Part shown: piece after piece, positions 1-5,413 of the stretch
Layout of the letters: each line of letters begins with the position of its first letter
Position numbering within the stretch: position 1 is the first letter of the stretch
Source of the DNA: an uncultured Clostridia bacterium
Lineage (GTDB): Bacteria > Bacillota > Clostridia > Christensenellales > CAG-917
Length of the DNA: 5,523 bases
Assembly: GCA_947629635.1 (NCBI GenBank)
Contig: CANREO010000069.1
Coordinates: forward strand, 1-5,523
Reading direction: 5' to 3'
Translations under genes and position numbers: made by a program
The notes under the pieces: model-generated
What the model saw: the letters and a program-made list of their open reading frames with translations, nothing else
Database searches by the model: none
Told to the model about the DNA's origin: nothing

Positions 1-21
1 TACGAGCCCACCGTGAGCCAT
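1..21 (-). CDS. Possible 5' end of a leftward gene, truncated by the window edge
   Basis: An ATG at 21-19 opens a frame that reads M-A-H-G-G-L-V and runs off the window. Support comes from upstream: a purine-rich GAGGGAG sits 7 nt before the ATG, and a perfect consensus promoter lies about 145 nt upstream on the same strand. Seven residues do not allow any family assignment. The alternative is that the whole transcript is a non-coding RNA and the ATG is chance. Confidence 0.3.
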
Positions 22-165
22 GATCTGTCTCCCTCAGGGCTCAGCGCAATTTCTACTCTGCTACCGCGCAAAAGCAATGGCTTTGATGACGCTTTTATGC
101 CATATTTTGTTGTAAATGTCCGACTCTGCCGTGCGATTGGGCGCACCTATGGCAGGTACTTTACC
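22..165 (-). ncRNA. Structured leader or start of a stable RNA
   Basis: This is the predicted transcript between the consensus promoter at 171-199 and the ATG at 21. Near its 5' end a bulged stem-loop is visible: CTGCC/GGCAG (151-155 with 126-130) stacked on GTGCG/CGCAC (142-146 with 131-135), with an ATAG bulge on one side and a 6-nt loop. A second small hairpin is AAAGC/GCTTT (80-84 with 71-75, loop CATT). Close to the start codon, TGAGCC (43-38) can pair with GGCTCA (19-14), or GAGCCC (42-37) can pair with GGGCTC (9-4); the two share bases and exclude each other. I do not recognise a named riboswitch, T-box, tmRNA, RNase P, SRP or 6S consensus. A regulatory 5' UTR is the simplest reading; a stable RNA extending left of the window is the alternative. 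Confidence 0.35.
29..35 (-). promoter_or_regulatory. Shine-Dalgarno site of the truncated left-edge gene
   Basis: GAGGGAG on the minus strand with a 7-nt spacer to the ATG at 21. It lies inside the loop of a possible hairpin (14-19 paired with 38-43), so its accessibility could be controlled by RNA folding. Confidence 0.35.
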
Positions 166-170
166 TATAT

Positions 171-199
171 ATTATATATAATCATATGCAAGATGTCAA
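171..199 (-). promoter_or_regulatory. Perfect consensus sigma-70/sigma-A promoter, leftward
   Basis: On the minus strand TTGACA (199-194), a 17-bp spacer (193-177) and TATAAT (176-171) match the vegetative consensus at 12 of 12 positions with ideal spacing. Transcription would begin near 164-166. The spacer and flanks are very AT-rich. A promoter this good usually serves a highly expressed gene or stable RNA. The -35 box abuts the hairpin at 199-220 and lies at the end of the duplicated unit; the equivalent hexamer in the other copy is TTGCCA (310-305), with no -10 box behind it. Confidence 0.75.
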
Positions 200-220
200 T
201 ACAAATTTTACAATCTGTAT
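199..220 (-). repeat. Hairpin of the distal repeat unit, GTAA loop
   Basis: On the minus strand nine bases (220-212, ATACAGATT) pair with AATTTGTAT (207-199), with one G-U wobble, around a GTAA loop of GNRA type. It follows the duplicated gene 3' end by about 28 nt and resembles the hairpin at 312-329. No U-tract follows, so it is not a standard rho-independent terminator; transcript processing or protection of a 3' end is possible. Confidence 0.5.
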
Positions 221-244
221 GATTTCTTGCACAGTTTTTGTCTT

Positions 245-299
245 TTGCCTACGCCGCCAGGAAGTTTATCCCCAACTTCACATAGCCGCCAAGCGCCGC
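245..299 (-). repeat. Direct repeat, distal copy: duplicated 3' end of the membrane-protein gene
   Basis: These 55 bp are identical to 354-408, at an offset of 109 bp. On the minus strand they encode the same last 16 residues (A-A-L-G-G-Y-V-K... ending F-L-A-A) and the same TAG stop (251-249) as the gene at 358-1464, but there is no gene body or start in front. It is therefore a gene-end fragment left by a partial tandem duplication, or the remnant of a lost paralogue. Confidence 0.85.
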
Positions 300-311
300 A
301 TTATTGGCAAT

Positions 312-329
312 ACAAATTTTGCAATTTGT
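312..329 (-). repeat. Hairpin after the membrane-protein gene, GCAA loop
   Basis: On the minus strand ACAAATT (329-323) pairs with AATTTGT (318-312) around a GCAA tetraloop. The stem can extend by further A-T and G-C pairs if one A is bulged, giving about 11 bp (GCAA/TTGC at the base). It begins about 30 nt after the stop codon at 358. No U-tract follows, so intrinsic termination here is doubtful. Confidence 0.5.
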
Positions 330-353
330 TTGCTCTCTCCGCGTCGCATGCAC

Positions 354-408
354 TTGCCTACGCCGCCAGGAAGTTTATCCCCAACTTCACATAGCCGCCA
401 AGCGCCGC
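354..408 (-). repeat. Direct repeat, gene-proximal copy (3' end of the membrane-protein gene)
   Basis: This is the partner of 245-299. Its first 51 bp on the minus strand are codons 353-368 plus the TAG stop of the membrane-protein gene; the last 4 bp lie past the stop. Because it is continuous with the intact reading frame, this copy is taken as the original and the distal one as the duplicate. Confidence 0.85.
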
Positions 409-1464
409 GTCGACGCAATCGAAATCGCTGCCTTCAAGCCATATGCATACATAGCAATACATCACGTCGCCGACCGGAAGTGTGTTTGTCTTTTGGAATA
501 CGAACTCGTCGCTTTCAAAAGGAGTTGTGGAAACATAGCCCTTTTGAGCCGCTTCAGCCGAGTCGGATTGACGCTCGAAATCCACAAGCGAGAAGCTCGG
601 ATCCTCAACTTCCGTAGGATAAGCCACATATTCTATGAAGCCTGTCTCGAGAGTTCTGTCCAAATTTTTATTTGTGCCCTCAAGACGCGGATTGTAACTG
701 AGCGCCGCATATATTTCCACAGTGCCCCGTGTGACGGTTTGATCGTTATGCTTGAAACTCTCGCCCCACATCACGCGCACGGCGTTTTGCAAATTGTGCT
801 CCTTTTCGTACTCCAGAGTCATCTCATAGTTGAGCGTTGCGTCGGCCTTGCCGTTGTTACGCAACATAAACACAAAGCGTATATAATTGTCGCCGTGATC
901 GGTGCCCACCTGCACTTCTGCCGCGTCGATACGCGCCTCGACCTCCTCTATGGTGTCGATCTTTTCTCTGCCGTAGTCGGGATTGTAACTGACGTCCCAC
1001 AAGTTTTTGGGACCGCGCGGATTGAGGAAAGGCGTCCAATACTCGTTGTCCATGGAAAGAGTGATCGATTTGTCGCTGTTGTTGGAATTTGCGGTGATTC
1101 GAACATTGTTTTCCTCTATAAACAGCAACATCACGTAGACGATCGAAGTCACGACCAATGCAAAGACAAGCATAAAGAGCATCGCCTTTTTAAGTCTGCG
1201 ACGCATCTCCTCGCGCTTGACGCGCTTAGACGCGACAATGCTGTCGGACCACTCCTGCTTCATTTCGGCAGGCTCCTCCGCATAGTCGTCGTAGCTCTCT
1301 TCCCCGTCTTCGTAGCCGTCGTCGACGTTTTCCGTCGCCGCCTCGTCCGTTACGCCTTCGTCTTGAACGCCAAAATCGCCGTCATCGGCGTTTGTTTCAA
1401 GCTCGCCTTCGTTTTCGGGAAGAGTTTGCTCGTCCAATTGAGTTGTATTGTTATCTTCACTCAT
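358..1464 (-). CDS. Single-pass membrane protein with acidic cytoplasmic tail and extracytoplasmic domain
   Basis: 368 residues; I do not recognise a named family. Residues 1-75 are highly acidic and low-complexity (runs of D, E, Y). Residues 80-93 are strongly basic (K-R-V-K-R-E-E-M-R-R-R), followed by one hydrophobic segment at about 94-117. By the positive-inside rule this is a type II anchor: N-terminus in the cytoplasm, residues from about 118 outside. The outer part is rich in alternating, beta-prone stretches (for example 194-219) and closes with a W-L-E-G-x-D-x-D-C segment (342-350) and a G-G-x-V-K-L-x-I-N-F strand (356-365). This ending reminds me of the C-termini of SipW/TasA/camelysin-type surface beta-sandwich proteins, but that is recollection without a search. 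The ATG lies 12 bp after the stop of the EAL-like gene, with no clear Shine-Dalgarno, so co-transcription and translational coupling are likely. Two cysteines (C340, C350) could form a disulfide. The gene's 3' end is duplicated just downstream. Confidence 0.8.
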   Translation of the reverse strand: MSEDNNTTQLDEQTLPENEGELETNADDGDFGVQDEGVTDEAATENVDDGYEDGEESYDDYAEEPAEMKQEWSDSIVASKRVKREEMRRRLKKAMLFMLVFALVVTSIVYVMLLFIEENNVRITANSNNSDKSITLSMDNEYWTPFLNPRGPKNLWDVSYNPDYGREKIDTIEEVEARIDAAEVQVGTDHGDNYIRFVFMLRNNGKADATLNYEMTLEYEKEHNLQNAVRVMWGESFKHNDQTVTRGTVEIYAALSYNPRLEGTNKNLDRTLETGFIEYVAYPTEVEDPSFSLVDFERQSDSAEAAQKGYVSTTPFESDEFVFQKTNTLPVGDVMYCYVCIWLEGSDFDCVDAALGGYVKLGINFLAA

Positions 1465-1476
1465 AATTCTATTCTA

Positions 1477-3243
1477 CTATATCTTATGATAGTTGCCGTC
1501 CGCATCGAAATAGCCAAACGGGACCCACTTTCCTATCTTGTCGTCAAAGTAGCCGTTGTCAACTATCTCTCCGCGCGAGTCTGTGTAGGTGTAATCGATC
1601 CACCTGCCCTCTTCGTCAAAATAGCCGTCATATACGTTGCCGTCCGCGTCCACCCATTGCGCGTTCTCGTTGTAATGACCTTCCTTTTCGCGATCAAATT
1701 GCTCGTATTCTATCCACTTGCCTTCTTTATCGAAATAGCCATTGTAGGTATTGCCGTCGGTGTCGACCCATTGTCCGTCGTTGTTATAGTGCCCGACAAG
1801 ATCCGGCTCATCCTTGTTTTCGCTTTCCACTCGCATTGTTACGCCGAAGCCCAGCATGCCCGTTTCCATGCCCAAACCGCCGAGTTTGTCACCCTTACGG
1901 TATTCGTTCAAAAGTTTTTCCTGCTTTTTGAGGTCGGCTTTGACGTTCTTCTTTTTCTTCACCTTGGTAGGCGCAACGTTGCCCTCGGAATCGACAGGAC
2001 GCATGGGAGCGTTGACGCCACTTTCCTCCGCAGTCAACACCATCTTCAACTTGCGGCCTTTCTTGTGCATGTTCAACCCCTCGTCGGTGGTCTTTTGCAC
2101 GCCGAGTTCCGACTTCTTTTCATACGCAAACGACAGGGCAAGCGCGCTCTGCACGTCGCCTTCGAAACGCAATCTGTTCATCTCCCCGGCAAAATTCGCG
2201 TCTTTGCTGACTTCTTCCTGCTCGATGACGCGACTTTCCGACTCCATAAGATCAAGCACTATCTTGCGTGCGTTGTTGCGTTGCTGCTCCAGACGCACCT
2301 GATATGGAGATTTGGCAAGTTCGGGACGCGCGGCAACAGGCATTATGCCGCCGCCGTTTTCCTCCATGGCGCGTGCCATAGCCTCCTCGCGAAGCGCCTG
2401 CAACTCGGCAAGTTCCGCCTTTTGTTTGGCGGTCAACTCGACTTGCAGCTTGGCAAGATATGCCTCTTTCTTCTCGCCCGTAGGCTCCGGGAGTTTGAGA
2501 TATTCGTTGTTTATCCAACGGGTGAGCTTGCTCACCGCTCTGCCAGTCAAATATTTCACGCCCTCGCGCTTGAACCTGGCGTATTGCGCCGGCGAATCGA
2601 CGCCTTCCATAATCAGCGCGATCTTGTTTGCGGCGCAAAATTTTATAAGCATCGAGAGCACCTTTTTCTTGCTCTGCGAAGAATCGAAATATTGCGCCTC
2701 GCAACGCAGATAGTCAAAATTTAGCGCCGAAAAGATGTCAAGCGAATTGTAATCCTCGCCAAACGCGGCAGCGCAGGTCTTATAGCCCAATCTGCGCAGA
2801 TAGTTGTAACGCTTCTTTCCCTCGGCGTCCAACCTCACAAGCGTATTTCCGAAAAACGAAAGTATGATCGCCGTCTTTTTGTACTTGCAATCTTTCAGAG
2901 CGGAAACCAAGATCTCGAAATCCTTTTCGTTTTCCAAAAAACGTACGGAAATCGGCACACTGTAGATAATGTTGTCGGGGATAAGAAAATTCTCGCGCAT
3001 GACGAGATCATAGTTTTTCAACTCTTCGAGCGCGATGATGTTAAGCTCGTTGATACGGACGGAATTTTCGGCAATGACAAAATAATTGCATACGCTCATG
3101 CGACCCAGATAGCGATCATTCAAAATTTGGAATACGTCAATAAAAGCTACCTTCTTGTTTTTTGTCTTGGCGTCGACTACGCCGCGAAAAAAGAAGTCAA
3201 TAGGCTTATATTGCGTCCTTTTGGCATATGCAGTGGAGTTCAT
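1477..3243 (-). CDS. Degenerate EAL-domain protein with C-terminal aromatic GYFD/W repeats
   Basis: 588 residues. Residues about 10-252 align by eye with EAL c-di-GMP phosphodiesterase domains: the segment at 148-183 tracks the usual L-G-x...D-D-F-G-x-G-Y-S-S-L...D-x-L-K-I-D pattern, and M-E-G-V-D-S-P-A-Q-Y (212-221) tracks A-E-G-V-E-T-x-E-Q. The metal and catalytic residues are largely gone: the EAL signature region reads A-F-I-D (33-36), the D-D-F-G aspartates are A-A (A-A-A-F-G at 158-162), and K-I-D is R-C-E (180-182); E213 is kept. Catalysis is unlikely; ligand sensing or scaffolding is more plausible. Residues about 256-295 are a charged probable coiled coil, and 394-450 are lysine-rich. 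Residues 484-588 are aromatic repeats. No signal peptide or membrane segment is seen, so the protein is probably cytoplasmic. It is first in a unit with the membrane-protein gene, behind a strong promoter (3301-3329). The Shine-Dalgarno is poor (GGAAAG very close to the ATG, or AAGGGA 11 nt away). Confidence 0.8.
   Translation of the reverse strand: MNSTAYAKRTQYKPIDFFFRGVVDAKTKNKKVAFIDVFQILNDRYLGRMSVCNYFVIAENSVRINELNIIALEELKNYDLVMRENFLIPDNIIYSVPISVRFLENEKDFEILVSALKDCKYKKTAIILSFFGNTLVRLDAEGKKRYNYLRRLGYKTCAAAFGEDYNSLDIFSALNFDYLRCEAQYFDSSQSKKKVLSMLIKFCAANKIALIMEGVDSPAQYARFKREGVKYLTGRAVSKLTRWINNEYLKLPEPTGEKKEAYLAKLQVELTAKQKAELAELQALREEAMARAMEENGGGIMPVAARPELAKSPYQVRLEQQRNNARKIVLDLMESESRVIEQEEVSKDANFAGEMNRLRFEGDVQSALALSFAYEKKSELGVQKTTDEGLNMHKKGRKLKMVLTAEESGVNAPMRPVDSEGNVAPTKVKKKKNVKADLKKQEKLLNEYRKGDKLGGLGMETGMLGFGVTMRVESENKDEPDLVGHYNNDGQWVDTDGNTYNGYFDKEGKWIEYEQFDREKEGHYNENAQWVDADGNVYDGYFDEEGRWIDYTYTDSRGEIVDNGYFDDKIGKWVPFGYFDADGNYHKI
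1480..1794 (-). repeat. Coding repeats: G-Y-F-D / G-x-W-I-x-Y modules
   Basis: Residues 484-588 of the EAL-like protein contain two long units, starting G-H-Y-N at 484 and 522, followed by two short ones starting G-Y-F-D at 564 and 577. Each long unit has the order G-H-Y-N...x-Q-W-V-D-x-D-G-N-x-Y...G-Y-F-D-x-E-G-x-W-I-x-Y. The pattern resembles MORN, WG or choline-binding-type aromatic beta-hairpin repeats without matching any exactly. Such modules commonly bind membranes, glycans or proteins; the ligand here is unknown. Confidence 0.75.
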
Positions 3244-3264
3244 AACTTTCCGTTTCCCTTATAG

Positions 3265-3276
3265 CGGCTTTCGCCG
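3265..3276 (-). promoter_or_regulatory. GAAA-tetraloop hairpin in the 5' UTR of the EAL-like gene
   Basis: On the minus strand CGGC-GAAA-GCCG forms a perfect 4-bp stem with a GNRA loop, 21 nt before the ATG, in a predicted 5' UTR of about 50 nt. It could stabilise the messenger or influence initiation. Confidence 0.4.
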
Positions 3277-3300
3277 TCCAGTCTTACTACACTTATACTC

Positions 3301-3329
3301 ATTATAATACACGCCGCGCAACTTTGCAA
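3301..3329 (-). promoter_or_regulatory. Promoter of the EAL-like / membrane-protein unit
   Basis: On the minus strand TTGCAA (3329-3324), a 17-bp spacer and a perfect TATAAT (3306-3301) form a strong vegetative promoter. The start would fall near 3294, giving a leader of about 50 nt. No comparable promoter is seen before the membrane-protein gene, supporting a bicistronic unit. Confidence 0.7.
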
Positions 3330-3348
3330 TATGTTTTTCATCTACATT

Positions 3349-3376
3349 TTTCGCAGATCGCTACGGGCTTGCGAAA
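3349..3376. repeat. Inverted repeat upstream of the EAL-like gene promoter
   Basis: TTTCGCA (3349-3355) and TGCGAAA (3370-3376) are perfect inverted arms separated by 14 bp, beginning 20 bp upstream of the -35 box. The arms could be an operator for a dimeric regulator or a stem in the 3' UTR of the cyclophilin messenger. No U-tract follows on the minus strand, so it is not a terminator. Confidence 0.35.
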
Positions 3377-3488
3377 TGAGTATTCTAATTGGGCGGATTT
3401 TCAATGCATTATGAAATCGGCTCGCAAAATTTTACGCGACGCGCGCTTTTTTATGACTTAAGACCCGATTTATTCCCGTTCGCGCACA

Positions 3489-3516
3489 CGTTTGAACTTT
3501 CTTACAAGTTTAAACG
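3489..3516 (-). repeat. Inverted repeat after the cyclophilin gene
   Basis: CGTTTAAACTT and AAGTTCAAACG (minus strand) pair over 10 of 11 positions around a 6-nt loop, starting 26 nt after the cyclophilin stop. It may end or protect the cyclophilin messenger, but no U-tract follows, so intrinsic termination is unproven. Confidence 0.4.
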
Positions 3517-3541
3517 ACCGTTCGATTGCGCGACGCTGCTT

Positions 3542-4051
3542 TTACGCTTGTTCCGCAAAGCGGACTGTCTTCATGCGTTGCACTTCAAGCGGACGATCCT
3601 GCCTGTCGGTAGGCACGGAGGCTATGGCGTCTACGGCGTTCATTCCATCGATAACGCGCCCGAATGCGGCATATTGCCCGTCCAAAAACTTTGCGTCGGC
3701 ATGACAAATAAAAAATTGCGAGGAAGCGGAATTGTAAAATTGACTGCGCGCCATGGAAATGACTCCGCGCTCGTGTGAAATGGGATTGGCCACCCCATTT
3801 ACTCTGAACTCGCCCTTGATCGTCTGTTTGCTGCCGCCCATGCCGGTACCTGTCGGATCGCCGCCCTGAATCATAAAGCCGCTTATCACCCTATGGAAGA
3901 TGAGGCCGTCGTAAAAGCGCCTCGCCACCAACTTTTGAAAATTAGCAACGGTTATCGGCGCATGTTGTGGGTCCAGTTCCACAACGATACTATTGCCGTT
4001 TTCCATCTCGATCTTTACCAAATCCGTCACTTTATCAGTCTCTTTGTACAT
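3542..4051 (-). CDS. ppiB: Cyclophilin-type peptidyl-prolyl cis-trans isomerase
   Basis: 169 residues, the usual size of a bacterial single-domain cyclophilin. It catalyses cis-trans isomerisation of Xaa-Pro bonds and helps protein folding; with no signal peptide or lipobox it should be cytoplasmic. The active-site pattern is intact: F-H-R-V-I (52-56, catalytic R54), F59-M60-x-Q62 in G-F-M-I-Q-G-G-D-P-T-G-T-G, M100-A101, S-Q-F-F-I (111-115) and F-L-D-G-Q-Y (122-127). The position equal to Trp121 of human cyclophilin A is Phe122, as in E. coli cyclophilins of low cyclosporin affinity. The start is fixed by AAGGAG 5 nt upstream. The gene follows the flavoprotein gene after 91 bp; only a weak promoter-like sequence (TTAAAG-17-TATATA) is visible in that gap, so transcription may be shared or separate. 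The symbol is by family resemblance. Confidence 0.95.
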   Translation of the reverse strand: MYKETDKVTDLVKIEMENGNSIVVELDPQHAPITVANFQKLVARRFYDGLIFHRVISGFMIQGGDPTGTGMGGSKQTIKGEFRVNGVANPISHERGVISMARSQFYNSASSQFFICHADAKFLDGQYAAFGRVIDGMNAVDAIASVPTDRQDRPLEVQRMKTVRFAEQA

Positions 4052-4056
4052 ATTAA

Positions 4057-4062
4057 CTCCTT
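4057..4062 (-). promoter_or_regulatory. Shine-Dalgarno site of the cyclophilin gene
   Basis: AAGGAG on the minus strand, 5 nt before the ATG at 4051. It is the clearest ribosome binding site of the complete genes here and decides the start. Confidence 0.8.
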
Positions 4063-4142
4063 ATTTCGTCAAATCATTAAATATATATTTGCACTTCCTC
4101 AGCACTTTAATGAATGTGAAGATATTGCGTGCTGCGATTTGC

Positions 4143-5345
4143 TTACACAGCGTTTTTGGCTATGGAAGTCGCCGCAGCCTTTGCGCTTGACCATGCCCAT
4201 TGCAAATTGTATCCACCGCAATCTCCGTCTATATCCAGCGCCTCGCCTATCGCGTAAGCGTTTTTCGCCTTCAGCGACATCAGCCCGTCGTCAAACTCTC
4301 GCGGATTGAGTCCGCCGGACATCACTTGCGCAAGTGACGGATCTCCAAGCCCCTCGATAGTCAACTTGAAACTCTTGATAGCGGACGAAAGCGCGCCTAT
4401 CCTGCCCGTGGCTCTGTCGTCGGGCGAACAATTTGCCGCGGCAATGATACGCTCCTGAACTTTACTGTGGAAAGTGCCCATAAGCAACTCGCCTACACTG
4501 CATCCGTTGTCACGACGGCGCAAAATATCCTCCACCTCGGCCTTTGAATATTCGGGCATGAAATCGATGCTCATCACGTCGCCAACCTTCGCTCTTCCGC
4601 GCGCAAGCTCAGCAGACATATTGAATACGGCGATTCCACTGACGCCGAAGTCCTTAAACAGCACTTCGCCCACCTCGTAGCGGTAACCGATGCGAACTCC
4701 GGCCTTGACGCGTACTCCCTGCAAACCCTTTATGGGTTCTCTATCCGTGCGTATGGGAACAAGCGACGGCAACATCTCGCGCTCAGTATGCCCGAATGCC
4801 GTGAAAAGACTTCCGCTGTCCCTGCCGAAAGTCGCGGGAGAGCCGGTAGCAAGCACAACGTAATCGCACTTATATTTGAAAGCTTCGTTTGGCCTGTCGT
4901 CATGCTTCAAAACGCCGCTGACGCTAAAAGTATCGTTAAAATTTTCGATAAAATTGACAAAATGTCCCGTCAACACATGTACTCCGCATCTGCCCATCGA
5001 CCTGCGCAAAACGTCAAGCACAGTGGACGCACACTCGCTGTAAGGATAAACTCGCTTGTCGATCACCTTTGTGATTAGCCCCATGCGTTCGAATGCGGCA
5101 ATCGTATCATGAGCGTCGAATCTATCAAGATAATCCTCAACTATGTTGGGCTTATTGTAATGCACGATGTTCATGTCCAAATTGGTAAGATTGCATTTGC
5201 CGTTGCCGGTGGCAAGAAGTTTTTTGCCTACACGGTCATTGCTTTCAAGCACCGCTACCTTCAGCGTAGGCGGAAGTTGCGTAGCGGCGAACATTCCTGC
5301 CGCGCCTCCGCCGATAATAATTACATCAAACTTATCGTTATCCAT
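4143..5345 (-). CDS. HI0933/BaiN/YhiN-family FAD-dependent oxidoreductase
   Basis: 400 residues, normal length for the family. An N-terminal Rossmann FAD-binding motif, I-I-G-G-G-A-A-G-M (10-18), is followed by family signatures: G-K-K-L-L-A-T-G-N-G-K-C-N-L-T-N (40-55), Y-P-Y-S-x-x-A-S-T-V-L-D-V-L (100-113), a second dinucleotide-type segment V-V-L-A-T-G (163-168), F-K-D-F-G-V-S-G-I-A-V (230-240), S-G-G-L-N-P-R-E-F-D (343-352) and the C-terminal G-G-Y-N-L-Q-W-A-W-S-S (377-387) that closes the flavin site. The family is named after BaiN, proposed to act in gut bile-acid 7-dehydroxylation, but most members have no proven substrate, so a bile-acid role should not be assumed. The protein is predicted soluble and cytoplasmic. 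There is no Shine-Dalgarno before the ATG, although the start sits right before the Rossmann strand and a promoter lies about 40 bp upstream. It diverges from the tRNA gene. Confidence 0.92.
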   Translation of the reverse strand: MDNDKFDVIIIGGGAAGMFAATQLPPTLKVAVLESNDRVGKKLLATGNGKCNLTNLDMNIVHYNKPNIVEDYLDRFDAHDTIAAFERMGLITKVIDKRVYPYSECASTVLDVLRRSMGRCGVHVLTGHFVNFIENFNDTFSVSGVLKHDDRPNEAFKYKCDYVVLATGSPATFGRDSGSLFTAFGHTEREMLPSLVPIRTDREPIKGLQGVRVKAGVRIGYRYEVGEVLFKDFGVSGIAVFNMSAELARGRAKVGDVMSIDFMPEYSKAEVEDILRRRDNGCSVGELLMGTFHSKVQERIIAAANCSPDDRATGRIGALSSAIKSFKLTIEGLGDPSLAQVMSGGLNPREFDDGLMSLKAKNAYAIGEALDIDGDCGGYNLQWAWSSAKAAATSIAKNAV

Positions 5346-5384
5346 AATGATATATTAACACACCCTGTCCGATATTGCAATTTT

Positions 5385-5413
5385 TTTCTAAAATGTCTAA
5401 ATTTACTTGTCAA
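5385..5413 (-). promoter_or_regulatory. Predicted promoter of the flavoprotein gene
   Basis: On the minus strand a perfect TTGACA (5413-5408), a 17-bp spacer and TAGAAA (5390-5385, 4 of 6 matches to TATAAT). The start would be near 5378, giving a 5' UTR of about 33 nt. The -35 box overlaps that of the divergent tRNA promoter. Confidence 0.5.

Larger units (their letters stand above)
3244..3541. other. Intergenic spacer between the cyclophilin and EAL-like genes
   Basis: About 300 bp with no supportable gene on either strand. It carries the promoter at 3301-3329, the 5' UTR hairpin, and the inverted repeats at 3349-3376 and 3489-3516. A short CGCG-ACG-CGCG palindrome followed by CTTTTTT (plus strand, near 3436-3452) is a weak terminator-like element, but nothing upstream on that strand needs one. 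The promoter and spacer length indicate that the EAL-like unit is transcribed separately from the cyclophilin gene. Confidence 0.55.

Noticed and set aside
1..35. Start of a 16S rRNA gene, suggested by GATCATGGCTCA on the minus strand
   Set aside because: The bases on either side do not match: GAGTTT is missing before it, and CGGTGGGCTCG replaces the conserved G-G-A-T/C-G-A-A-C-G-C after it.
13..222. A 69-codon plus-strand open frame at the left edge
   Set aside because: It has no ribosome binding site or promoter, runs antisense to the consensus-promoter leader and shows no protein-like pattern.
194..408. A CRISPR or integron-type array in the duplicated region
   Set aside because: There are only two units, the repeat is coding sequence of a gene end, the intervening linkers are short, and no cas, integrase or attC-type conserved core is seen.
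304..2724. An 806-codon open frame on the plus strand, antisense to the membrane-protein and EAL-like genes
   Set aside because: Its translation has no recognisable domain, its hydrophobic repeats mirror the antisense of the coding repeats, and the opposite strand encodes proteins with clear motifs, a promoter and an operon layout. It is a by-product of codon use on the minus strand.
1477..3243. An active c-di-GMP phosphodiesterase
   Set aside because: Most catalytic and metal-binding positions of the EAL family are substituted, so enzymatic activity is not supported.
3241..3294. A c-di-GMP-I (GEMM) riboswitch before the EAL-like gene, suggested by GGACGGCGAAAGCC resembling the conserved GGACGCAAAGCC
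   Set aside because: The predicted 5' UTR is only about 50 nt and lacks the other conserved strand (GGCAAACC-type) and the paired arms; the resemblance comes from a simple GAAA hairpin.
3389..3778. A 129-codon plus-strand open frame overlapping the cyclophilin gene
   Set aside because: It is antisense to the conserved C-terminal half of a clear cyclophilin and extends into intergenic sequence without a start signal.
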